A stretch of 64,000 bases of DNA from Candidatus Methanocorpusculum faecipullorum (GTDB taxonomy: Archaea > Halobacteriota > Methanomicrobia > Methanomicrobiales > Methanocorpusculaceae). Position 1 is the first letter of the stretch; every line of letters begins with the position of its first letter. The stretch is taken from positions 1 to 64,000 of the forward strand of contig JAHLFR010000029.1 in the NCBI GenBank assembly GCA_018883755.1, in the 5' to 3' direction. Shown here piece after piece: positions 16,330 through 26,359 of this stretch. Position numbers and translations under genes: made by a program. The notes under the pieces are model-generated. The model searched no databases. It saw only the letters and a program-made list of their open reading frames with translations, and was not told the origin of the DNA.

Positions 16330-18939
16330 ATGGTTCCCCAGAAGAAGCTCACTCCTGCAATGGAACAGGTCAGAATGTTCAAGGAACAGTATCCTGACTG
16401 TATTCTCTTTATGCGGATGGGTGACTTTTACGAAACATTCTGGGAGGACGCCGAGATCTGTGCACGCGAGCTGGATATTGTCCAGACCTCGCGGTCCAAG
16501 GATCCGGACGGCAACCCGATTCCTCTTGCAGGTATTCCCTATCATGCACTGGATCTGTATCTTCCCCGGATGATCCGCAAGGGATACAAGATTGCCATCT
16601 GTGAACAGATTGAGGATCCCAAAACAGCAAAAGGCTGTGTGAAGCGGGATGTTATCCGTGTTGTGACTCCGGGAACGGCGATTGACAGCGGTATCGTTGA
16701 CACCAGTGCGGCACATTATTTAATGGCGGTTGCGGCTGATACAAAAGGAAGAGCCGGACTTGCGTTTCTGGATATTACCACCGGCGACTTTTTCGTGGAG
16801 GATATCCCGCTGGAGGAGAACAACGCCTCGCTTGCGACCGAGATAGAACGTTACACGCCGGCGGAGATTCTGGTGCCGCAGCAGATTCCGGCAAATCTTC
16901 TCACTTTCCTTGCCGGATGCGGCCGGGTCATCACCCCCGGACGGGCTGGCCTGTTTGACGACGGAGAACAGGCGCTGTGTACTGCATTTGGCGTTGCGTC
17001 GCTTGACGGGTATGACTGTGCCGACTCTCCGCTCTGCATCAGTGCAGCAGCTGCTGCCCTCCGGTATGCAAAGGAGACACAAAAAACCGCTCTTCCGCAC
17101 ATCAGCGGATTTTTCCGCAGGCATTCAGGCGATGCAATGGTGCTGGATGCGATCACCCTGCGAAATCTTGAGATCCTCTCGCCTCTCCGGGGAGACCGGA
17201 ACGATACAACGCTGTTCGGCTTTCTGAACCGCACCAAGACACCGATGGGCAGCCGGACGCTGCGAAGTACTGTTACCGTGCCGCTGCTGGATGCGGCTGC
17301 GATCAACCGGCGGCTGGATGCGGTGGAGTTTTTCACAAACCGGCCGGTTCTGTGTAAGACTCTGGACGGGGTGCTTGCCAAAGTTGCCGACATTGAACGG
17401 ATTGCGGGAAGGATTGCCTACGGAAACGCATCTCCGCGGGATCTGCTCTCGCTTGCGGCAAGTCTTAGTATCCTGCCGGAGATCGAAAAGGAGATCGGCG
17501 ATCCCTCAGGCCTTCTGGCAGAACAGCTTGCCCGCATCCCTGATTTTTCCGAGGTTGCCGGACTGATTACCTCCGCAATCATCGAGGATCCGCCTGCGGT
17601 GTACCGCAACGGCGGCGTCATCCGTGCGGGATACAATGCAGATCTTGACGAGCTCAGGACAGTAGTTGCAACCGGACGAGACTGGATTGCAGAGCTTCAG
17701 CAGAGTGAACGCGACCGGACAGGTATCAAGTCGCTGAAGATCGCCTACAACAATGTCTTCGGCTACTACATTGAGGTGACCAAGGCGAACATCAGCAAGG
17801 TCCCTCCCGAGTACGAACGCAAACAGACCACGGTAAACGGCGAACGATTCACCCTTCCGGCACTCCGCGAGCGGGAAGCCCTGATGGCGCAGGCGGACGA
17901 CCGGATCCTTGCACTGGAGGTTGCACTGTATGAGTCGCTTCTTGCAACACTGCGTGACCATGTACCGGAACTCAAGGAGGCGGCGGAAGGAATCGGAACG
18001 ATCGACATGCTCGTCTCGTTTGCAGAGCTTGCGTCCGCAAACCGGTATGTGCGGCCAGAGTTCTCCGCGGGAGCCGATCTGCTGATCCGTGACGGCCGCC
18101 ACCCGATCGTCGAGGACTCGGTTCCGGGCGGCTACGTCCCCAACGACACCGAGATGAACGCGTCAGGGGATCAGATTCTGATTCTGACCGGCGCAAACAT
18201 GGCCGGAAAATCAACCTACATGCGAAGTGTCGCGTTAATCTGCATCATGGCGCAGATAGGATCGTTTGTTCCGGCACGTTATGCCAGGATCGGGATGGTG
18301 GATCGGATCTTCACCCGCGTCGGGGCGTCGGATGATCTTGCCGGAGGCCAGAGTACGTTCATGGTTGAGATGCTGGAGCTGGCAAACATTCTCAACAATG
18401 CAACAGACCGGAGTCTGATCCTTCTGGACGAGATCGGACGCGGCACAAGTACGGTGGACGGGTATGCGATCGCCCGTGCGGTGCTGGAGTTCCTGCATGG
18501 CAAAGGAGCATCCGGTCCCCGGACGCTGTTTGCCACCCACTTCCACCAGCTGATCGGCATGGAACAGGAGTTCCGCAGGATGAAAAACTATCACTTCGCC
18601 GTAAAGGAGGATCAGCACGACATCACGTTCCTGCGAAAGCTGATTCCGGGAGCAACGGATCGGAGTTACGGTATTCATGTGGCACGGATTGCAGGTGTTC
18701 CGAAGAAGGTGCTGACGCGGGCGGAGGCGATTTTGAATCAGGCACTCCGTGAGGATGCCGGTTCCGGCGGCAGGAAGTACTACACGCAGATGCTTCTCGT
18801 GGACACGACCGCAGAACCGCTGACGCCGGAGGTGTCCGCGGTGGAAGAGCGGGTTCGCGAGGCAAACATCAACGAGATGACGCCTATGCAGGCGCTGATG
18901 TTTATCAATGAACTCAAATCCATGCTGGAGAGGAAGTAA
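16330..18939 (+). CDS. mutS: DNA mismatch repair ATPase MutS
   Basis: An 869-residue MutS1-type protein. The N-terminal mismatch-recognition motif is present as FMRMGDFYETF (Phe-x-Glu region: FYE), followed by connector, core and clamp, then the ABC-type ATPase with Walker A GANMAGKS (621-628), signature-like STFMVEM, and Walker B LLDEIGRGTS. It recognises mispairs. ATG 16330 is chosen because it matches the family N-terminus; a longer frame from 16243 adds unrelated residues. Stop and mutL start overlap (TAATG), so they are co-translated. Bacterial-type MutS/MutL in methanogens is generally ascribed to old transfer from bacteria. Confidence 0.95.
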   Translation: MVPQKKLTPAMEQVRMFKEQYPDCILFMRMGDFYETFWEDAEICARELDIVQTSRSKDPDGNPIPLAGIPYHALDLYLPRMIRKGYKIAICEQIEDPKTAKGCVKRDVIRVVTPGTAIDSGIVDTSAAHYLMAVAADTKGRAGLAFLDITTGDFFVEDIPLEENNASLATEIERYTPAEILVPQQIPANLLTFLAGCGRVITPGRAGLFDDGEQALCTAFGVASLDGYDCADSPLCISAAAAALRYAKETQKTALPHISGFFRRHSGDAMVLDAITLRNLEILSPLRGDRNDTTLFGFLNRTKTPMGSRTLRSTVTVPLLDAAAINRRLDAVEFFTNRPVLCKTLDGVLAKVADIERIAGRIAYGNASPRDLLSLAASLSILPEIEKEIGDPSGLLAEQLARIPDFSEVAGLITSAIIEDPPAVYRNGGVIRAGYNADLDELRTVVATGRDWIAELQQSERDRTGIKSLKIAYNNVFGYYIEVTKANISKVPPEYERKQTTVNGERFTLPALREREALMAQADDRILALEVALYESLLATLRDHVPELKEAAEGIGTIDMLVSFAELASANRYVRPEFSAGADLLIRDGRHPIVEDSVPGGYVPNDTEMNASGDQILILTGANMAGKSTYMRSVALICIMAQIGSFVPARYARIGMVDRIFTRVGASDDLAGGQSTFMVEMLELANILNNATDRSLILLDEIGRGTSTVDGYAIARAVLEFLHGKGASGPRTLFATHFHQLIGMEQEFRRMKNYHFAVKEDQHDITFLRKLIPGATDRSYGIHVARIAGVPKKVLTRAEAILNQALREDAGSGGRKYYTQMLLVDTTAEPLTPEVSAVEERVREANINEMTPMQALMFINELKSMLERK

Positions 18940-20753
18940 TGGGCGTAATTACCGTTCTTGATGAGGAGACGATCAGCCACATTGCCGCAGGCGAGGTGGT
19001 GGAGCGGGCGGCGTCGGTGGTAAAGGAGCTGGTGGAGAATGCGGTTGACGCCGGAGCGAAACGGATCAAAATCGATCTTGCTGCGGACAAAACAGCGGTA
19101 ACCAGAATTGCGGTCACCGACGACGGCTGCGGAATGGATGACGAGGACGCACTGCTGGCGTTCCGCCAGCATGCAACAAGCAAGATATCGCGGCCCGAAG
19201 ACCTCGCATCCATCGGAACGCTCGGGTTCAGGGGCGAGGCAATGGCAAGTATTGCAGCGGTTGCGCAGGTGACGCTGACCACCAAAAAGCAGGGTGCAAA
19301 AACGCCGGAGGCAACCCGTGTGGTGGTGCACGGCGGCGAACTGGTCGAGCACACCGCGACCGGCGCACCGGAAGGAACGACGGTCATTGTTGAGGGACTC
19401 TTTTACAACACACCTGCACGGCGGAAGTTTCAGAAGACGGTTGCAACCGAGCTTGCCCACATCTATGATATGGTGGAACGGATGGCGCTGGCGCACCGCG
19501 ACATCTCCTTTGTGCTGTCCTATCAGGGAAAGGAACGGTTCCGCACCTTTGGCAACGGCAGTTTTGAGGATGTGATTGCAGCGGTGTTCGGGCAGTCGTT
19601 TGCCAAAGAGCTGGTGCCGGTGAAAGGAACCTACGGGATTGTAACGGTTTCTGGGTTTGTGACAAGACCAGGTTCTGAGATGAAGAGTACCCCAAGCAGA
19701 TTTTATCTTTCGATTAACCGGCGGCAGATATCCTCGCGTCCGCTGCAGTGGGCGGTGCGTGAAGGATACGGGACGCTTCTTCCAAAGGGGATGTATCCTG
19801 CGGCATTTCTGGATCTGGAGATCAACCCGTCCGATGTGGACGTGAACGTGCACCCTACCAAAAAGGAGGTGCGGCTGTCCCGCGAACGGGAGGTGCAGAC
19901 CGGTGTGCAGGATGCGGTGTACTGTGCCCTGCATGAGACGCGGGTGTTTGCAGCAGCGGATCAGCAGAGCCACACCGAACCACGGAAAGATTCCGGGAAA
20001 AATGTTGTATCAATGCTGCCGTTCTCGGTTCTGGGCGAGTCGCAGTCCCCGTACGAGCGGCGGATTACCCCGCAGAAAAAGGAGACCGCAGCACCAAAGA
20101 TTCAGGCAGCCGCACTCCGCCAGACGGACCGGCAGCTGCGGCGGACAGAGCGGTTTGATCCTCCGGAGACCGCGGAGTTCGTGCCCGAGGTTCTGGGACA
20201 GATTGCGGACACCTACATTCTTGCACGCAACGAAACCGGCGATCTGGTGGTGATCGATCAGCATGCAGCACATGAACGGGTGATGTATGATCTCCTGCTT
20301 GCCCGGCAGGAGGCAGGACTCTCCGGTCAGGAACTGCTTGTTCCCGTGCAGCTGAAACTCACAAAAAAAGAGGCGGCAGCAGTTCCGGATCTGCTTCCGG
20401 TTCTCGCGGATGCCGGATACACTCTTGAACCGTTCGGAAAGGATGTCTGGATGGTGCGTACCGTTCCGGTGGTCTCGGCATCGCTTGGTGATCCCGCGGT
20501 GATTCACGAGATCATTGCCCAGGCACTGGACAAAACGTCCTCAGGCGGCGAAGAAAGTGTCCTTGACCGTGTGTTAAAGACCGCTGCCTGCCGGGCGGTG
20601 GTGAAGGGGGCAACCCCGATGACAACCGAACAGATGCAGCGTCTGCTCCGCCAGCTGATGGCAACCCGATCTCCGTACACCTGTCCGCACGGCAGGCCGA
20701 CAACGATTGTACTGACAAAAGAACGACTTGCTGCAATGTTTCTGCGGACGTGA
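18939..20753 (+). CDS. mutL: DNA mismatch repair endonuclease MutL
   Basis: A 604-residue GHKL ATPase with ENAVDAG (33-39), DDGCGM, and TLGFRGEA. The C-terminal half carries the endonuclease metal-binding motif DQHAAHE (440-446) and CPHGRP (582-587), so this MutL should nick DNA itself, as in organisms without MutH. In the motif usually written DQHA-x2-E-x4-E, the final acidic residue is Asp 451, not Glu. It overlaps mutS by one base and is followed after three bases by the permease gene. Confidence 0.95.
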   Translation: MGVITVLDEETISHIAAGEVVERAASVVKELVENAVDAGAKRIKIDLAADKTAVTRIAVTDDGCGMDDEDALLAFRQHATSKISRPEDLASIGTLGFRGEAMASIAAVAQVTLTTKKQGAKTPEATRVVVHGGELVEHTATGAPEGTTVIVEGLFYNTPARRKFQKTVATELAHIYDMVERMALAHRDISFVLSYQGKERFRTFGNGSFEDVIAAVFGQSFAKELVPVKGTYGIVTVSGFVTRPGSEMKSTPSRFYLSINRRQISSRPLQWAVREGYGTLLPKGMYPAAFLDLEINPSDVDVNVHPTKKEVRLSREREVQTGVQDAVYCALHETRVFAAADQQSHTEPRKDSGKNVVSMLPFSVLGESQSPYERRITPQKKETAAPKIQAAALRQTDRQLRRTERFDPPETAEFVPEVLGQIADTYILARNETGDLVVIDQHAAHERVMYDLLLARQEAGLSGQELLVPVQLKLTKKEAAAVPDLLPVLADAGYTLEPFGKDVWMVRTVPVVSASLGDPAVIHEIIAQALDKTSSGGEESVLDRVLKTAACRAVVKGATPMTTEQMQRLLRQLMATRSPYTCPHGRPTTIVLTKERLAAMFLRT

Positions 20754-20756
20754 ACC

Positions 20757-21869
20757 ATGCCGGAACAAAAGATTGTCGAACTCTATCACACCGTCCAGAG
20801 GAGAAAGGTCCTTGTTTTTGGAGCACTGGTTCTTCTTCTCCTCATAACCTCTGTCCTCGCCTGCGGAATCGGAACGGTTGCCATCCCTCCAGCAGATGTA
20901 CTGGCGGCCTTCGGCCATGCGATTCTTCCCGGACTCATAGACGCACCCGCCACACCCAATGCCGAGTTCATCATCACCGGCTACCGGCTCCCCCGTATCC
21001 TGCTCGCCGTTCTTGCAGGCGTGAGTCTTGCCGTCGCAGGAGCGGTCATGCAGGGACTGCTCCGCAACCCCCTTGTCAGCCCATTCACCCTTGGTCTCTC
21101 CTCTGCTGCATCATTCGGTGCGGCGTTCATGATAGTACTCGGGCCGCTTCTCTTCGGCGCAGCATTTGCCGGAGCCGTAACCGTTGCAGGAATCAGCTTC
21201 TCCCTTGACACCGCACTTCTCATCCTCTCCGCATTTCTCTTCGGCTGGCTGAGCGTTGTACTGGTGTATCTCATCTCCCGTACAAAACAGACCTCCCAGG
21301 CCATCATGATCCTGGCAGGCGTTGTCATAGGTTATCTGTTCCAGGCAGGACTGCTTGCTTTGCAGTATGTCTCCGATGATGAGGCACTCCGCGACATCGT
21401 TACCTGGCTTATGGGCGGCATGTGGGGAGCAAACTGGCAGGCAGTACTTGTTCTTCTGCCGATTGTGCTCATCTGTATCATCCTGGTCGAACGGCGGGCA
21501 TGGGATCTCAACACCCTTTCCGGCGGCGACGATGTCGCAAAGAATCTCGGTATCAATGTCCCGCAGTTCCGGATACGCGGTCTGGTGATCGTCAGTTTTG
21601 CCGCGTCCGCCTGTCTTGCATTCACCGGCGTGATAGGGTTTATCGGTCTCATGGCCCCGCATATCTGCCGAATGATTGTGGGAAACGATTACCGGTATCT
21701 CCTTCCGGCCTCCGCAGTGATGGGAGCACTGATTCTTCTCATCTCCGACACCGCCGCCCGGAGTCTCTTCTCACCGGTTGAGATCCCCGTCGGTGTCATT
21801 ATGTACATCCTCGGCGGTCTCTTCTTCCTCTACCTGATCACACGGGGACACGGGAGGTACCTCGGATGA
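20757..21869 (+). CDS. FecCD/BtuC-type ABC permease
   Basis: A 370-residue integral membrane protein with about ten helices and the family landmarks YRLPRILLAVLAGVSLAVAG near the N-terminus and FIGLMAPHICRMIVG near the C-terminus. It is the channel of an importer for cobalamin, haem or ferric siderophore. The ATG follows mutL by three bases, and the gene overlaps the ATPase gene by four (ATGA). The lipoprotein at 12396-13421 is a candidate binding partner. Confidence 0.9.
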   Translation: MPEQKIVELYHTVQRRKVLVFGALVLLLLITSVLACGIGTVAIPPADVLAAFGHAILPGLIDAPATPNAEFIITGYRLPRILLAVLAGVSLAVAGAVMQGLLRNPLVSPFTLGLSSAASFGAAFMIVLGPLLFGAAFAGAVTVAGISFSLDTALLILSAFLFGWLSVVLVYLISRTKQTSQAIMILAGVVIGYLFQAGLLALQYVSDDEALRDIVTWLMGGMWGANWQAVLVLLPIVLICIILVERRAWDLNTLSGGDDVAKNLGINVPQFRIRGLVIVSFAASACLAFTGVIGFIGLMAPHICRMIVGNDYRYLLPASAVMGALILLISDTAARSLFSPVEIPVGVIMYILGGLFFLYLITRGHGRYLG

Positions 21870-22639
21870 GAATCGAGACCGAATCAGTCTCGCAGAAGTA
21901 CGGGAACATGCCGGTTCTGCATGACATCAGTTTCACCGCAGATGCAGGAGAGGTGGTTGCACTGCTCGGACCAAACGGCTCGGGAAAGTCAACGCTGATC
22001 AAAACCATCGCCGACATTCTACCTCCCGCATCAGGACGGGTTTTGATCGACGGGACGGATGCGTCCGCAATCGATCCGATCGATCGGGCGAAACTGATCG
22101 GCTACGTGCCGCAGTACTTCCACTACACGCCGTTCACCACAGTGCTGGACACGGTGCTGATCGGACGCCGGCCCTACATGAGCTGGTCGGTCACCGACGA
22201 AGACCTTGCGGTGGTGGACAAAAGTCTTGCAACGATGCATGTCACCGATCTTGCCGGACGGTTCGTGAACGAACTCTCCGGCGGTCAGCGGCAGCGGGTG
22301 TTCATTGCACGGACCCTTGCACAGCAGCCGGCGTTTTATCTGTTTGATGAACCAACAAGCTCCCTTGATCTCCGCCATCAGCTGGAGACGGTTGCAACGA
22401 TGCAGAACATCGTGCATGAAGAGAAATCCTGCATGATCATCGCCCTGCATGATCTCAACCTCGCACTGCGCTACACGGACAAAGTGGTGATGCTCAAGGA
22501 CGGCAGAGTGTACTCCTGCGGAACGCCGGAGAAGGTGCTGACCGAGGATGCTGTCCGGGATGTGTACGGAGTGTATGCAGAAATTGTCGAGAATGCACAC
22601 GGAAGATTCATCCTCTCATATGCACCGTCCGATGTATGA
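21866..22639 (+). CDS. ABC transporter ATPase (FecE/BtuD type)
   Basis: A 257-residue nucleotide-binding subunit with Walker A GPNGSGKS, Q-loop VPQYFHYTPF, signature LSGGQRQRV, Walker B FYLFDEPTSSLD, and switch His in ALHDLNLALRY. It powers the preceding permease. Substrate class (iron chelate or cobalamin) cannot be decided. It closes the mutS-mutL-permease-ATPase run. Confidence 0.92.
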   Translation: MRIETESVSQKYGNMPVLHDISFTADAGEVVALLGPNGSGKSTLIKTIADILPPASGRVLIDGTDASAIDPIDRAKLIGYVPQYFHYTPFTTVLDTVLIGRRPYMSWSVTDEDLAVVDKSLATMHVTDLAGRFVNELSGGQRQRVFIARTLAQQPAFYLFDEPTSSLDLRHQLETVATMQNIVHEEKSCMIIALHDLNLALRYTDKVVMLKDGRVYSCGTPEKVLTEDAVRDVYGVYAEIVENAHGRFILSYAPSDV

Positions 22640-22743
22640 CGATCGTTTCCGGGACGAATTTGTTCTCTGCGGCATACTGAATTCACTCACCATGCCGCAT
22701 TCCCACACACTAATACTCTTTCGCACCAACATCATGATAACAG

Positions 22744-24678
22744 ATGGCAGGAACGTTTGAACTCAGCTCCTCATTTGCCCCGCGGGGTTCACAGCCGGAA
22801 GCAATCGCCGAGCTGACCGCAGGCATCGAAGATGGTGAACAGTACCAGACACTGCTTGGCGTAACAGGATCCGGCAAGACCTTTACGATTGCAAACGTCA
22901 TTCAGAACGTGCAAAAGCCGACACTGGTTCTTGCCCACAATAAAACCCTCGCCGCCCAGCTGTACAATGAGTTCAAGGAGTTTTTTCCAAACAATCATGT
23001 GGAGTACTTCATCTCCTACTATGACTACTATCAGCCGGAGTCCTACATCGCCAAAAAGGATCAGTACATCGAAAAGGATGCCCAGATAAACCCGAAGATC
23101 GAGATGATGCGGCTTGCGGCGACCGCATCGATCCTCTCCCACCGTGATACCATCATCGTTGCCTCGGTCTCCTGCATCTATGGTCTCGGCAATCCGGAAA
23201 ACTTCCAGAACCTCGGATTTGAGATCCGGACAGGCCAGCAGATCTCCCGCCGCGAGATCATGGAAAAGTTGCTGGCGATTCTTTTTGAAAGAAACGATCT
23301 TGAACTGATGCCGGGACGGTTCCGGGTCAAGGGCGACACCATCGACATCATCCCTGGTTACTTCAATGACATCATCAGAATCGAGATGTTCGGCGATGAG
23401 ATCGACCGCATCGCCGAGGTTGACAAAAACACCGGCAAGGAGAAGGAACGGCTGGAGTACTTCTATGTGTATCCCGCCCGTCACTTTGTCACGCCCGAAT
23501 CAGAGATGCAGCGAAGCCTTGCGTCCATCCGTGCCGAGCTTGACGAGGTTTTGGCTGAGGGAAAGCTGGATGATCTTGCCTCCCACCGCCTGAAGCAGCG
23601 GACGCAGTATGATCTTGAGATGATCGAAGAGACCGGTTCCTGCAAGGGAATTGAGAACTACTCCCGCCACTTTGACGGGCGTGCCGCAGGGGAAAAGCCG
23701 TTCTGCCTGCTGGACTACTTCCCCGATGATTTTCTGATGGTGATTGATGAAAGCCACCAGTCTCTGCCGCAGGTTCGCGGTATGTACAATGGGGATCACT
23801 CCCGCAAGGTTTCGCTTGTGGAGTACGGGTTCAGGCTGCCGAGTGCCTTTGACAACCGGCCGCTGAAGTTCCATGAGTTCGAGAAGTACATGCACCAGGT
23901 CATCTTCGTCTCGGCAACGCCGGGCGAGTATGAACTGTCCCACTCGGACGGCGTGGTTGAACAGATTATCCGGCCGACCGGACTTGTTGATCCGGTTGTT
24001 GAGGTCAGACCGATTGCCGGGCAGACGGACGACATCATCCGCGAGATTCATGCGGTGATTGAACGCGGCGATCGGGCACTGGTCACAACGCTCACCAAAA
24101 AACTTGCCGAGGAGCTGACCGAGTACCTTGCGCAGAAGGGGATTAAGACGCGGTATCTCCACTCCGAGATTCAGGCACTGGAACGGACCGAACTAATCCG
24201 CCAGCTCCGGCTTGGTATGTTTGATGTTCTGGTCGGTATCAACCTGCTCCGGGAAGGTCTTGACATCCCGGAGGTAGGATTCATCGGTATTTTGGATGCG
24301 GACAAGGAGGGATTCCTCCGTGACTCCCGCAGTCTGATTCAGATCATCGGCCGGGCAGCACGCAACGCCGAGTCGCGGGTTGTTCTGTATGCCGACAACA
24401 TCACCGAGTCGATGCGGGTGGCAATGTCTGAAACCTCCCGCAGACGCGAGATGCAGATGGCGTTCAACGCAGAGCACGGGATTGTCCCAAAGACGATTAA
24501 AAAACCGGTCCGGGAAAAAGAGGTGGACATCAAGGACACTAAACATCTGCCAAAGTCCGAGATTCCAAATCTTATCATCGAGCTTGAGGCTGAGATGAAA
24601 GCAGCCGCAGGAGCATTGGACTTTGAACGGGCAATTGAGCTGCGGGACCGGATTAAAGAACTGCGGGACGGTCTGTAA
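22744..24678 (+). CDS. uvrB: Excinuclease ABC subunit B
   Basis: A 644-residue UvrB with Walker A GVTGSGKT (39-46), the beta-hairpin segment YYDYYQPESY that clamps DNA, helicase motif DESHQSLPQ, and motif VI region QIIGRAARN. A C-terminal UVR motif (EAEMKAAAGALDFERAIELRD) should bind UvrC. UvrB loads at damage sites during nucleotide excision repair. Like MutSL it is of bacterial type. UvrA and UvrC are not in this window. Confidence 0.96.
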   Translation: MAGTFELSSSFAPRGSQPEAIAELTAGIEDGEQYQTLLGVTGSGKTFTIANVIQNVQKPTLVLAHNKTLAAQLYNEFKEFFPNNHVEYFISYYDYYQPESYIAKKDQYIEKDAQINPKIEMMRLAATASILSHRDTIIVASVSCIYGLGNPENFQNLGFEIRTGQQISRREIMEKLLAILFERNDLELMPGRFRVKGDTIDIIPGYFNDIIRIEMFGDEIDRIAEVDKNTGKEKERLEYFYVYPARHFVTPESEMQRSLASIRAELDEVLAEGKLDDLASHRLKQRTQYDLEMIEETGSCKGIENYSRHFDGRAAGEKPFCLLDYFPDDFLMVIDESHQSLPQVRGMYNGDHSRKVSLVEYGFRLPSAFDNRPLKFHEFEKYMHQVIFVSATPGEYELSHSDGVVEQIIRPTGLVDPVVEVRPIAGQTDDIIREIHAVIERGDRALVTTLTKKLAEELTEYLAQKGIKTRYLHSEIQALERTELIRQLRLGMFDVLVGINLLREGLDIPEVGFIGILDADKEGFLRDSRSLIQIIGRAARNAESRVVLYADNITESMRVAMSETSRRREMQMAFNAEHGIVPKTIKKPVREKEVDIKDTKHLPKSEIPNLIIELEAEMKAAAGALDFERAIELRDRIKELRDGL

Positions 24679-24784
24679 CCGGGGATTTTTTTGACTGGGA
24701 AAAAACAGAAGGGGGATCGGCATCAGACGGGAAACGAAAAATCCCGAACCCTTAATTACCTTCTTCCAACCATATACATGTGTT

Positions 24785-26278
24785 ATGACTCTCGCACTCC
24801 TGTCGGTCTGGGACAAGACCGGCATCATTGATCTTGCCAAAGCCCTGGCAGCAAAAAATATCGGCATTCTCAGTTCCGGCGGAACTGCAAAGACTCTGCG
24901 GGAAGCCGGAATCCCGGTTAAGGACGTTTCAGAGTACACCGGTTTTCCCGAGATGATGGACGGCCGCGTCAAGACGCTGCACCCGAAAGTGCACGGAGGA
25001 CTGCTGGGCCGCCGCGGCATCGATGATGCCGTCATGCAGGAGCACGGCATTGAAGGTATTGACATTCTCTGTGTCAATCTGTATCCGTTTGAGGAGATGT
25101 CAAAAAAGAATCTGCCGCTTGACGAGCTGATTGAGTTTGTGGACATCGGCGGACCGGCAATGATTCGTGCTGCATCCAAGAACTTCAAGGATGTGGCAGT
25201 GGTTGTGGACCCAAGCGACTATCCGATGGTGATCGATGCGGTCAACGGCGGCGGGTTTACGTACGAGCAGAAGCTCGGCCTTGCCGCAAAGGCGTTTACG
25301 CGGACCGCAGCGTATGATGCGGCGATCTCAAACTATCTGAACAGCCTCAACTCTGAGTTCCCGTCAACCTACACGGTGCAGTTTGCCAACGGCCGCCATC
25401 TCCGGTACGGTGAAAACCCGCACCAGAAAGCGGCGGTGTACGGAACCTCAGGAATTGCCGGGCAGACCGCGTTGCAGGGCAAGGAGATGTCCTACAACAA
25501 CTATCTGGATGTGCATGCGGCCGTGAGTCTCTGCCGTGAGCTTCCATCGCCCGGAACGGTGATTGTAAAGCACAACAACCCCTGCGGTGTTGCTGTCGGT
25601 GCAACCCAGCTTGAGTCCTACATCAAGGCCCGCGAGGTGGATCCGGTCTCTGCCTACGGCTCGGTTGTTGCGATGAACAGTCCGGTCGGAAAGGATGTGG
25701 CAGAGGAGATCTGTTCCACGTTTGTGGAGGTGCTGATTGCCCCGTCCTTCACCGATGAAGCACGCGAAATTATGAAGAGAAAGGAGAACATGCGTCTCCT
25801 GATCCTTCCGCCTGAGGTTCCGGCAGATGAGCTGCGGACGATCGACGGCGGTGTTCTGGTGCAGAGAACACCGGCATATGAAGAAGGGTGGAAGGTTGTC
25901 TCCAAACGTGCACCGACCGAGGCTGAAGCGGAAGCCATGAAATTTGCCTGGAAGATTGTGAAGTATGCAAAGAGCAATGCGATTGTGTACGCAAACGCAA
26001 CCGAGCTGGTGGGTATCGGTGTCGGCCAGATGAACCGTGTGGACTCTGCAAAGATTGCGGTGATGAAGGCCGCAGAGTTTGGCAGAACAATGAAAGACAC
26101 GGTTGTGGCATCGGATGCGTTCCTGCCGTTCCCGGACACGCTGGAGGTTGCCGCGGCTGCCGGAGCAACCGCACTGATTCAGCCGGGCGGGTCGATCCGT
26201 GACGCTGAGGTTATTGCAAAGGCAGATGAGCTGGGAGTGGCCGTGGTGTTCACCGGAACCCGGCATTTCCGCCACTAA
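24785..26278 (+). CDS. purH: Bifunctional AICAR transformylase/IMP cyclohydrolase
   Basis: A 497-residue PurH. The N-terminal MGS-like cyclohydrolase domain shows [13 protein letters not shown] and [16 protein letters not shown]; the C-terminal transformylase domain shows KHNNPCGVA and VGQMNRVDS. It performs the last two steps of IMP synthesis. Many archaea use PurP and PurO instead, so the bacterial-type fused enzyme is notable but not rare among methanogens. A TATA-like CTTAATTACC lies about 30 bp before the ATG. Confidence 0.95.
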   Translation: MTLALLSVWDKTGIIDLAKALAAKNIGILSSGGTAKTLREAGIPVKDVSEYTGFPEMMDGRVKTLHPKVHGGLLGRRGIDDAVMQEHGIEGIDILCVNLYPFEEMSKKNLPLDELIEFVDIGGPAMIRAASKNFKDVAVVVDPSDYPMVIDAVNGGGFTYEQKLGLAAKAFTRTAAYDAAISNYLNSLNSEFPSTYTVQFANGRHLRYGENPHQKAAVYGTSGIAGQTALQGKEMSYNNYLDVHAAVSLCRELPSPGTVIVKHNNPCGVAVGATQLESYIKAREVDPVSAYGSVVAMNSPVGKDVAEEICSTFVEVLIAPSFTDEAREIMKRKENMRLLILPPEVPADELRTIDGGVLVQRTPAYEEGWKVVSKRAPTEAEAEAMKFAWKIVKYAKSNAIVYANATELVGIGVGQMNRVDSAKIAVMKAAEFGRTMKDTVVASDAFLPFPDTLEVAAAAGATALIQPGGSIRDAEVIAKADELGVAVVFTGTRHFRH

Positions 26279-26303
26279 TTTTCTTTTTTCCGATTTACAC
26301 AAA

Positions 26304-26312
26304 CTATATATG
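26304..26312 (+). promoter_or_regulatory. TATA box of DUF4013 gene 1
   Basis: CTATATATG, about 52 bp before the ATG at 26360. The same element, and the same GAGGTG SD, precede each of the three paralogues. Confidence 0.6.
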
Positions 26313-26359
26313 CCGTTGGGAACAACTTTCGATATTCCCAAAAAGAGGTGTATACATCA

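Noticed and set aside
18780-19973. 397-codon minus-strand frame opposite mutS/mutL
   Set aside because: It covers the mutL ATPase motifs, which are intact on the plus strand; the antisense product has no recognisable domain.
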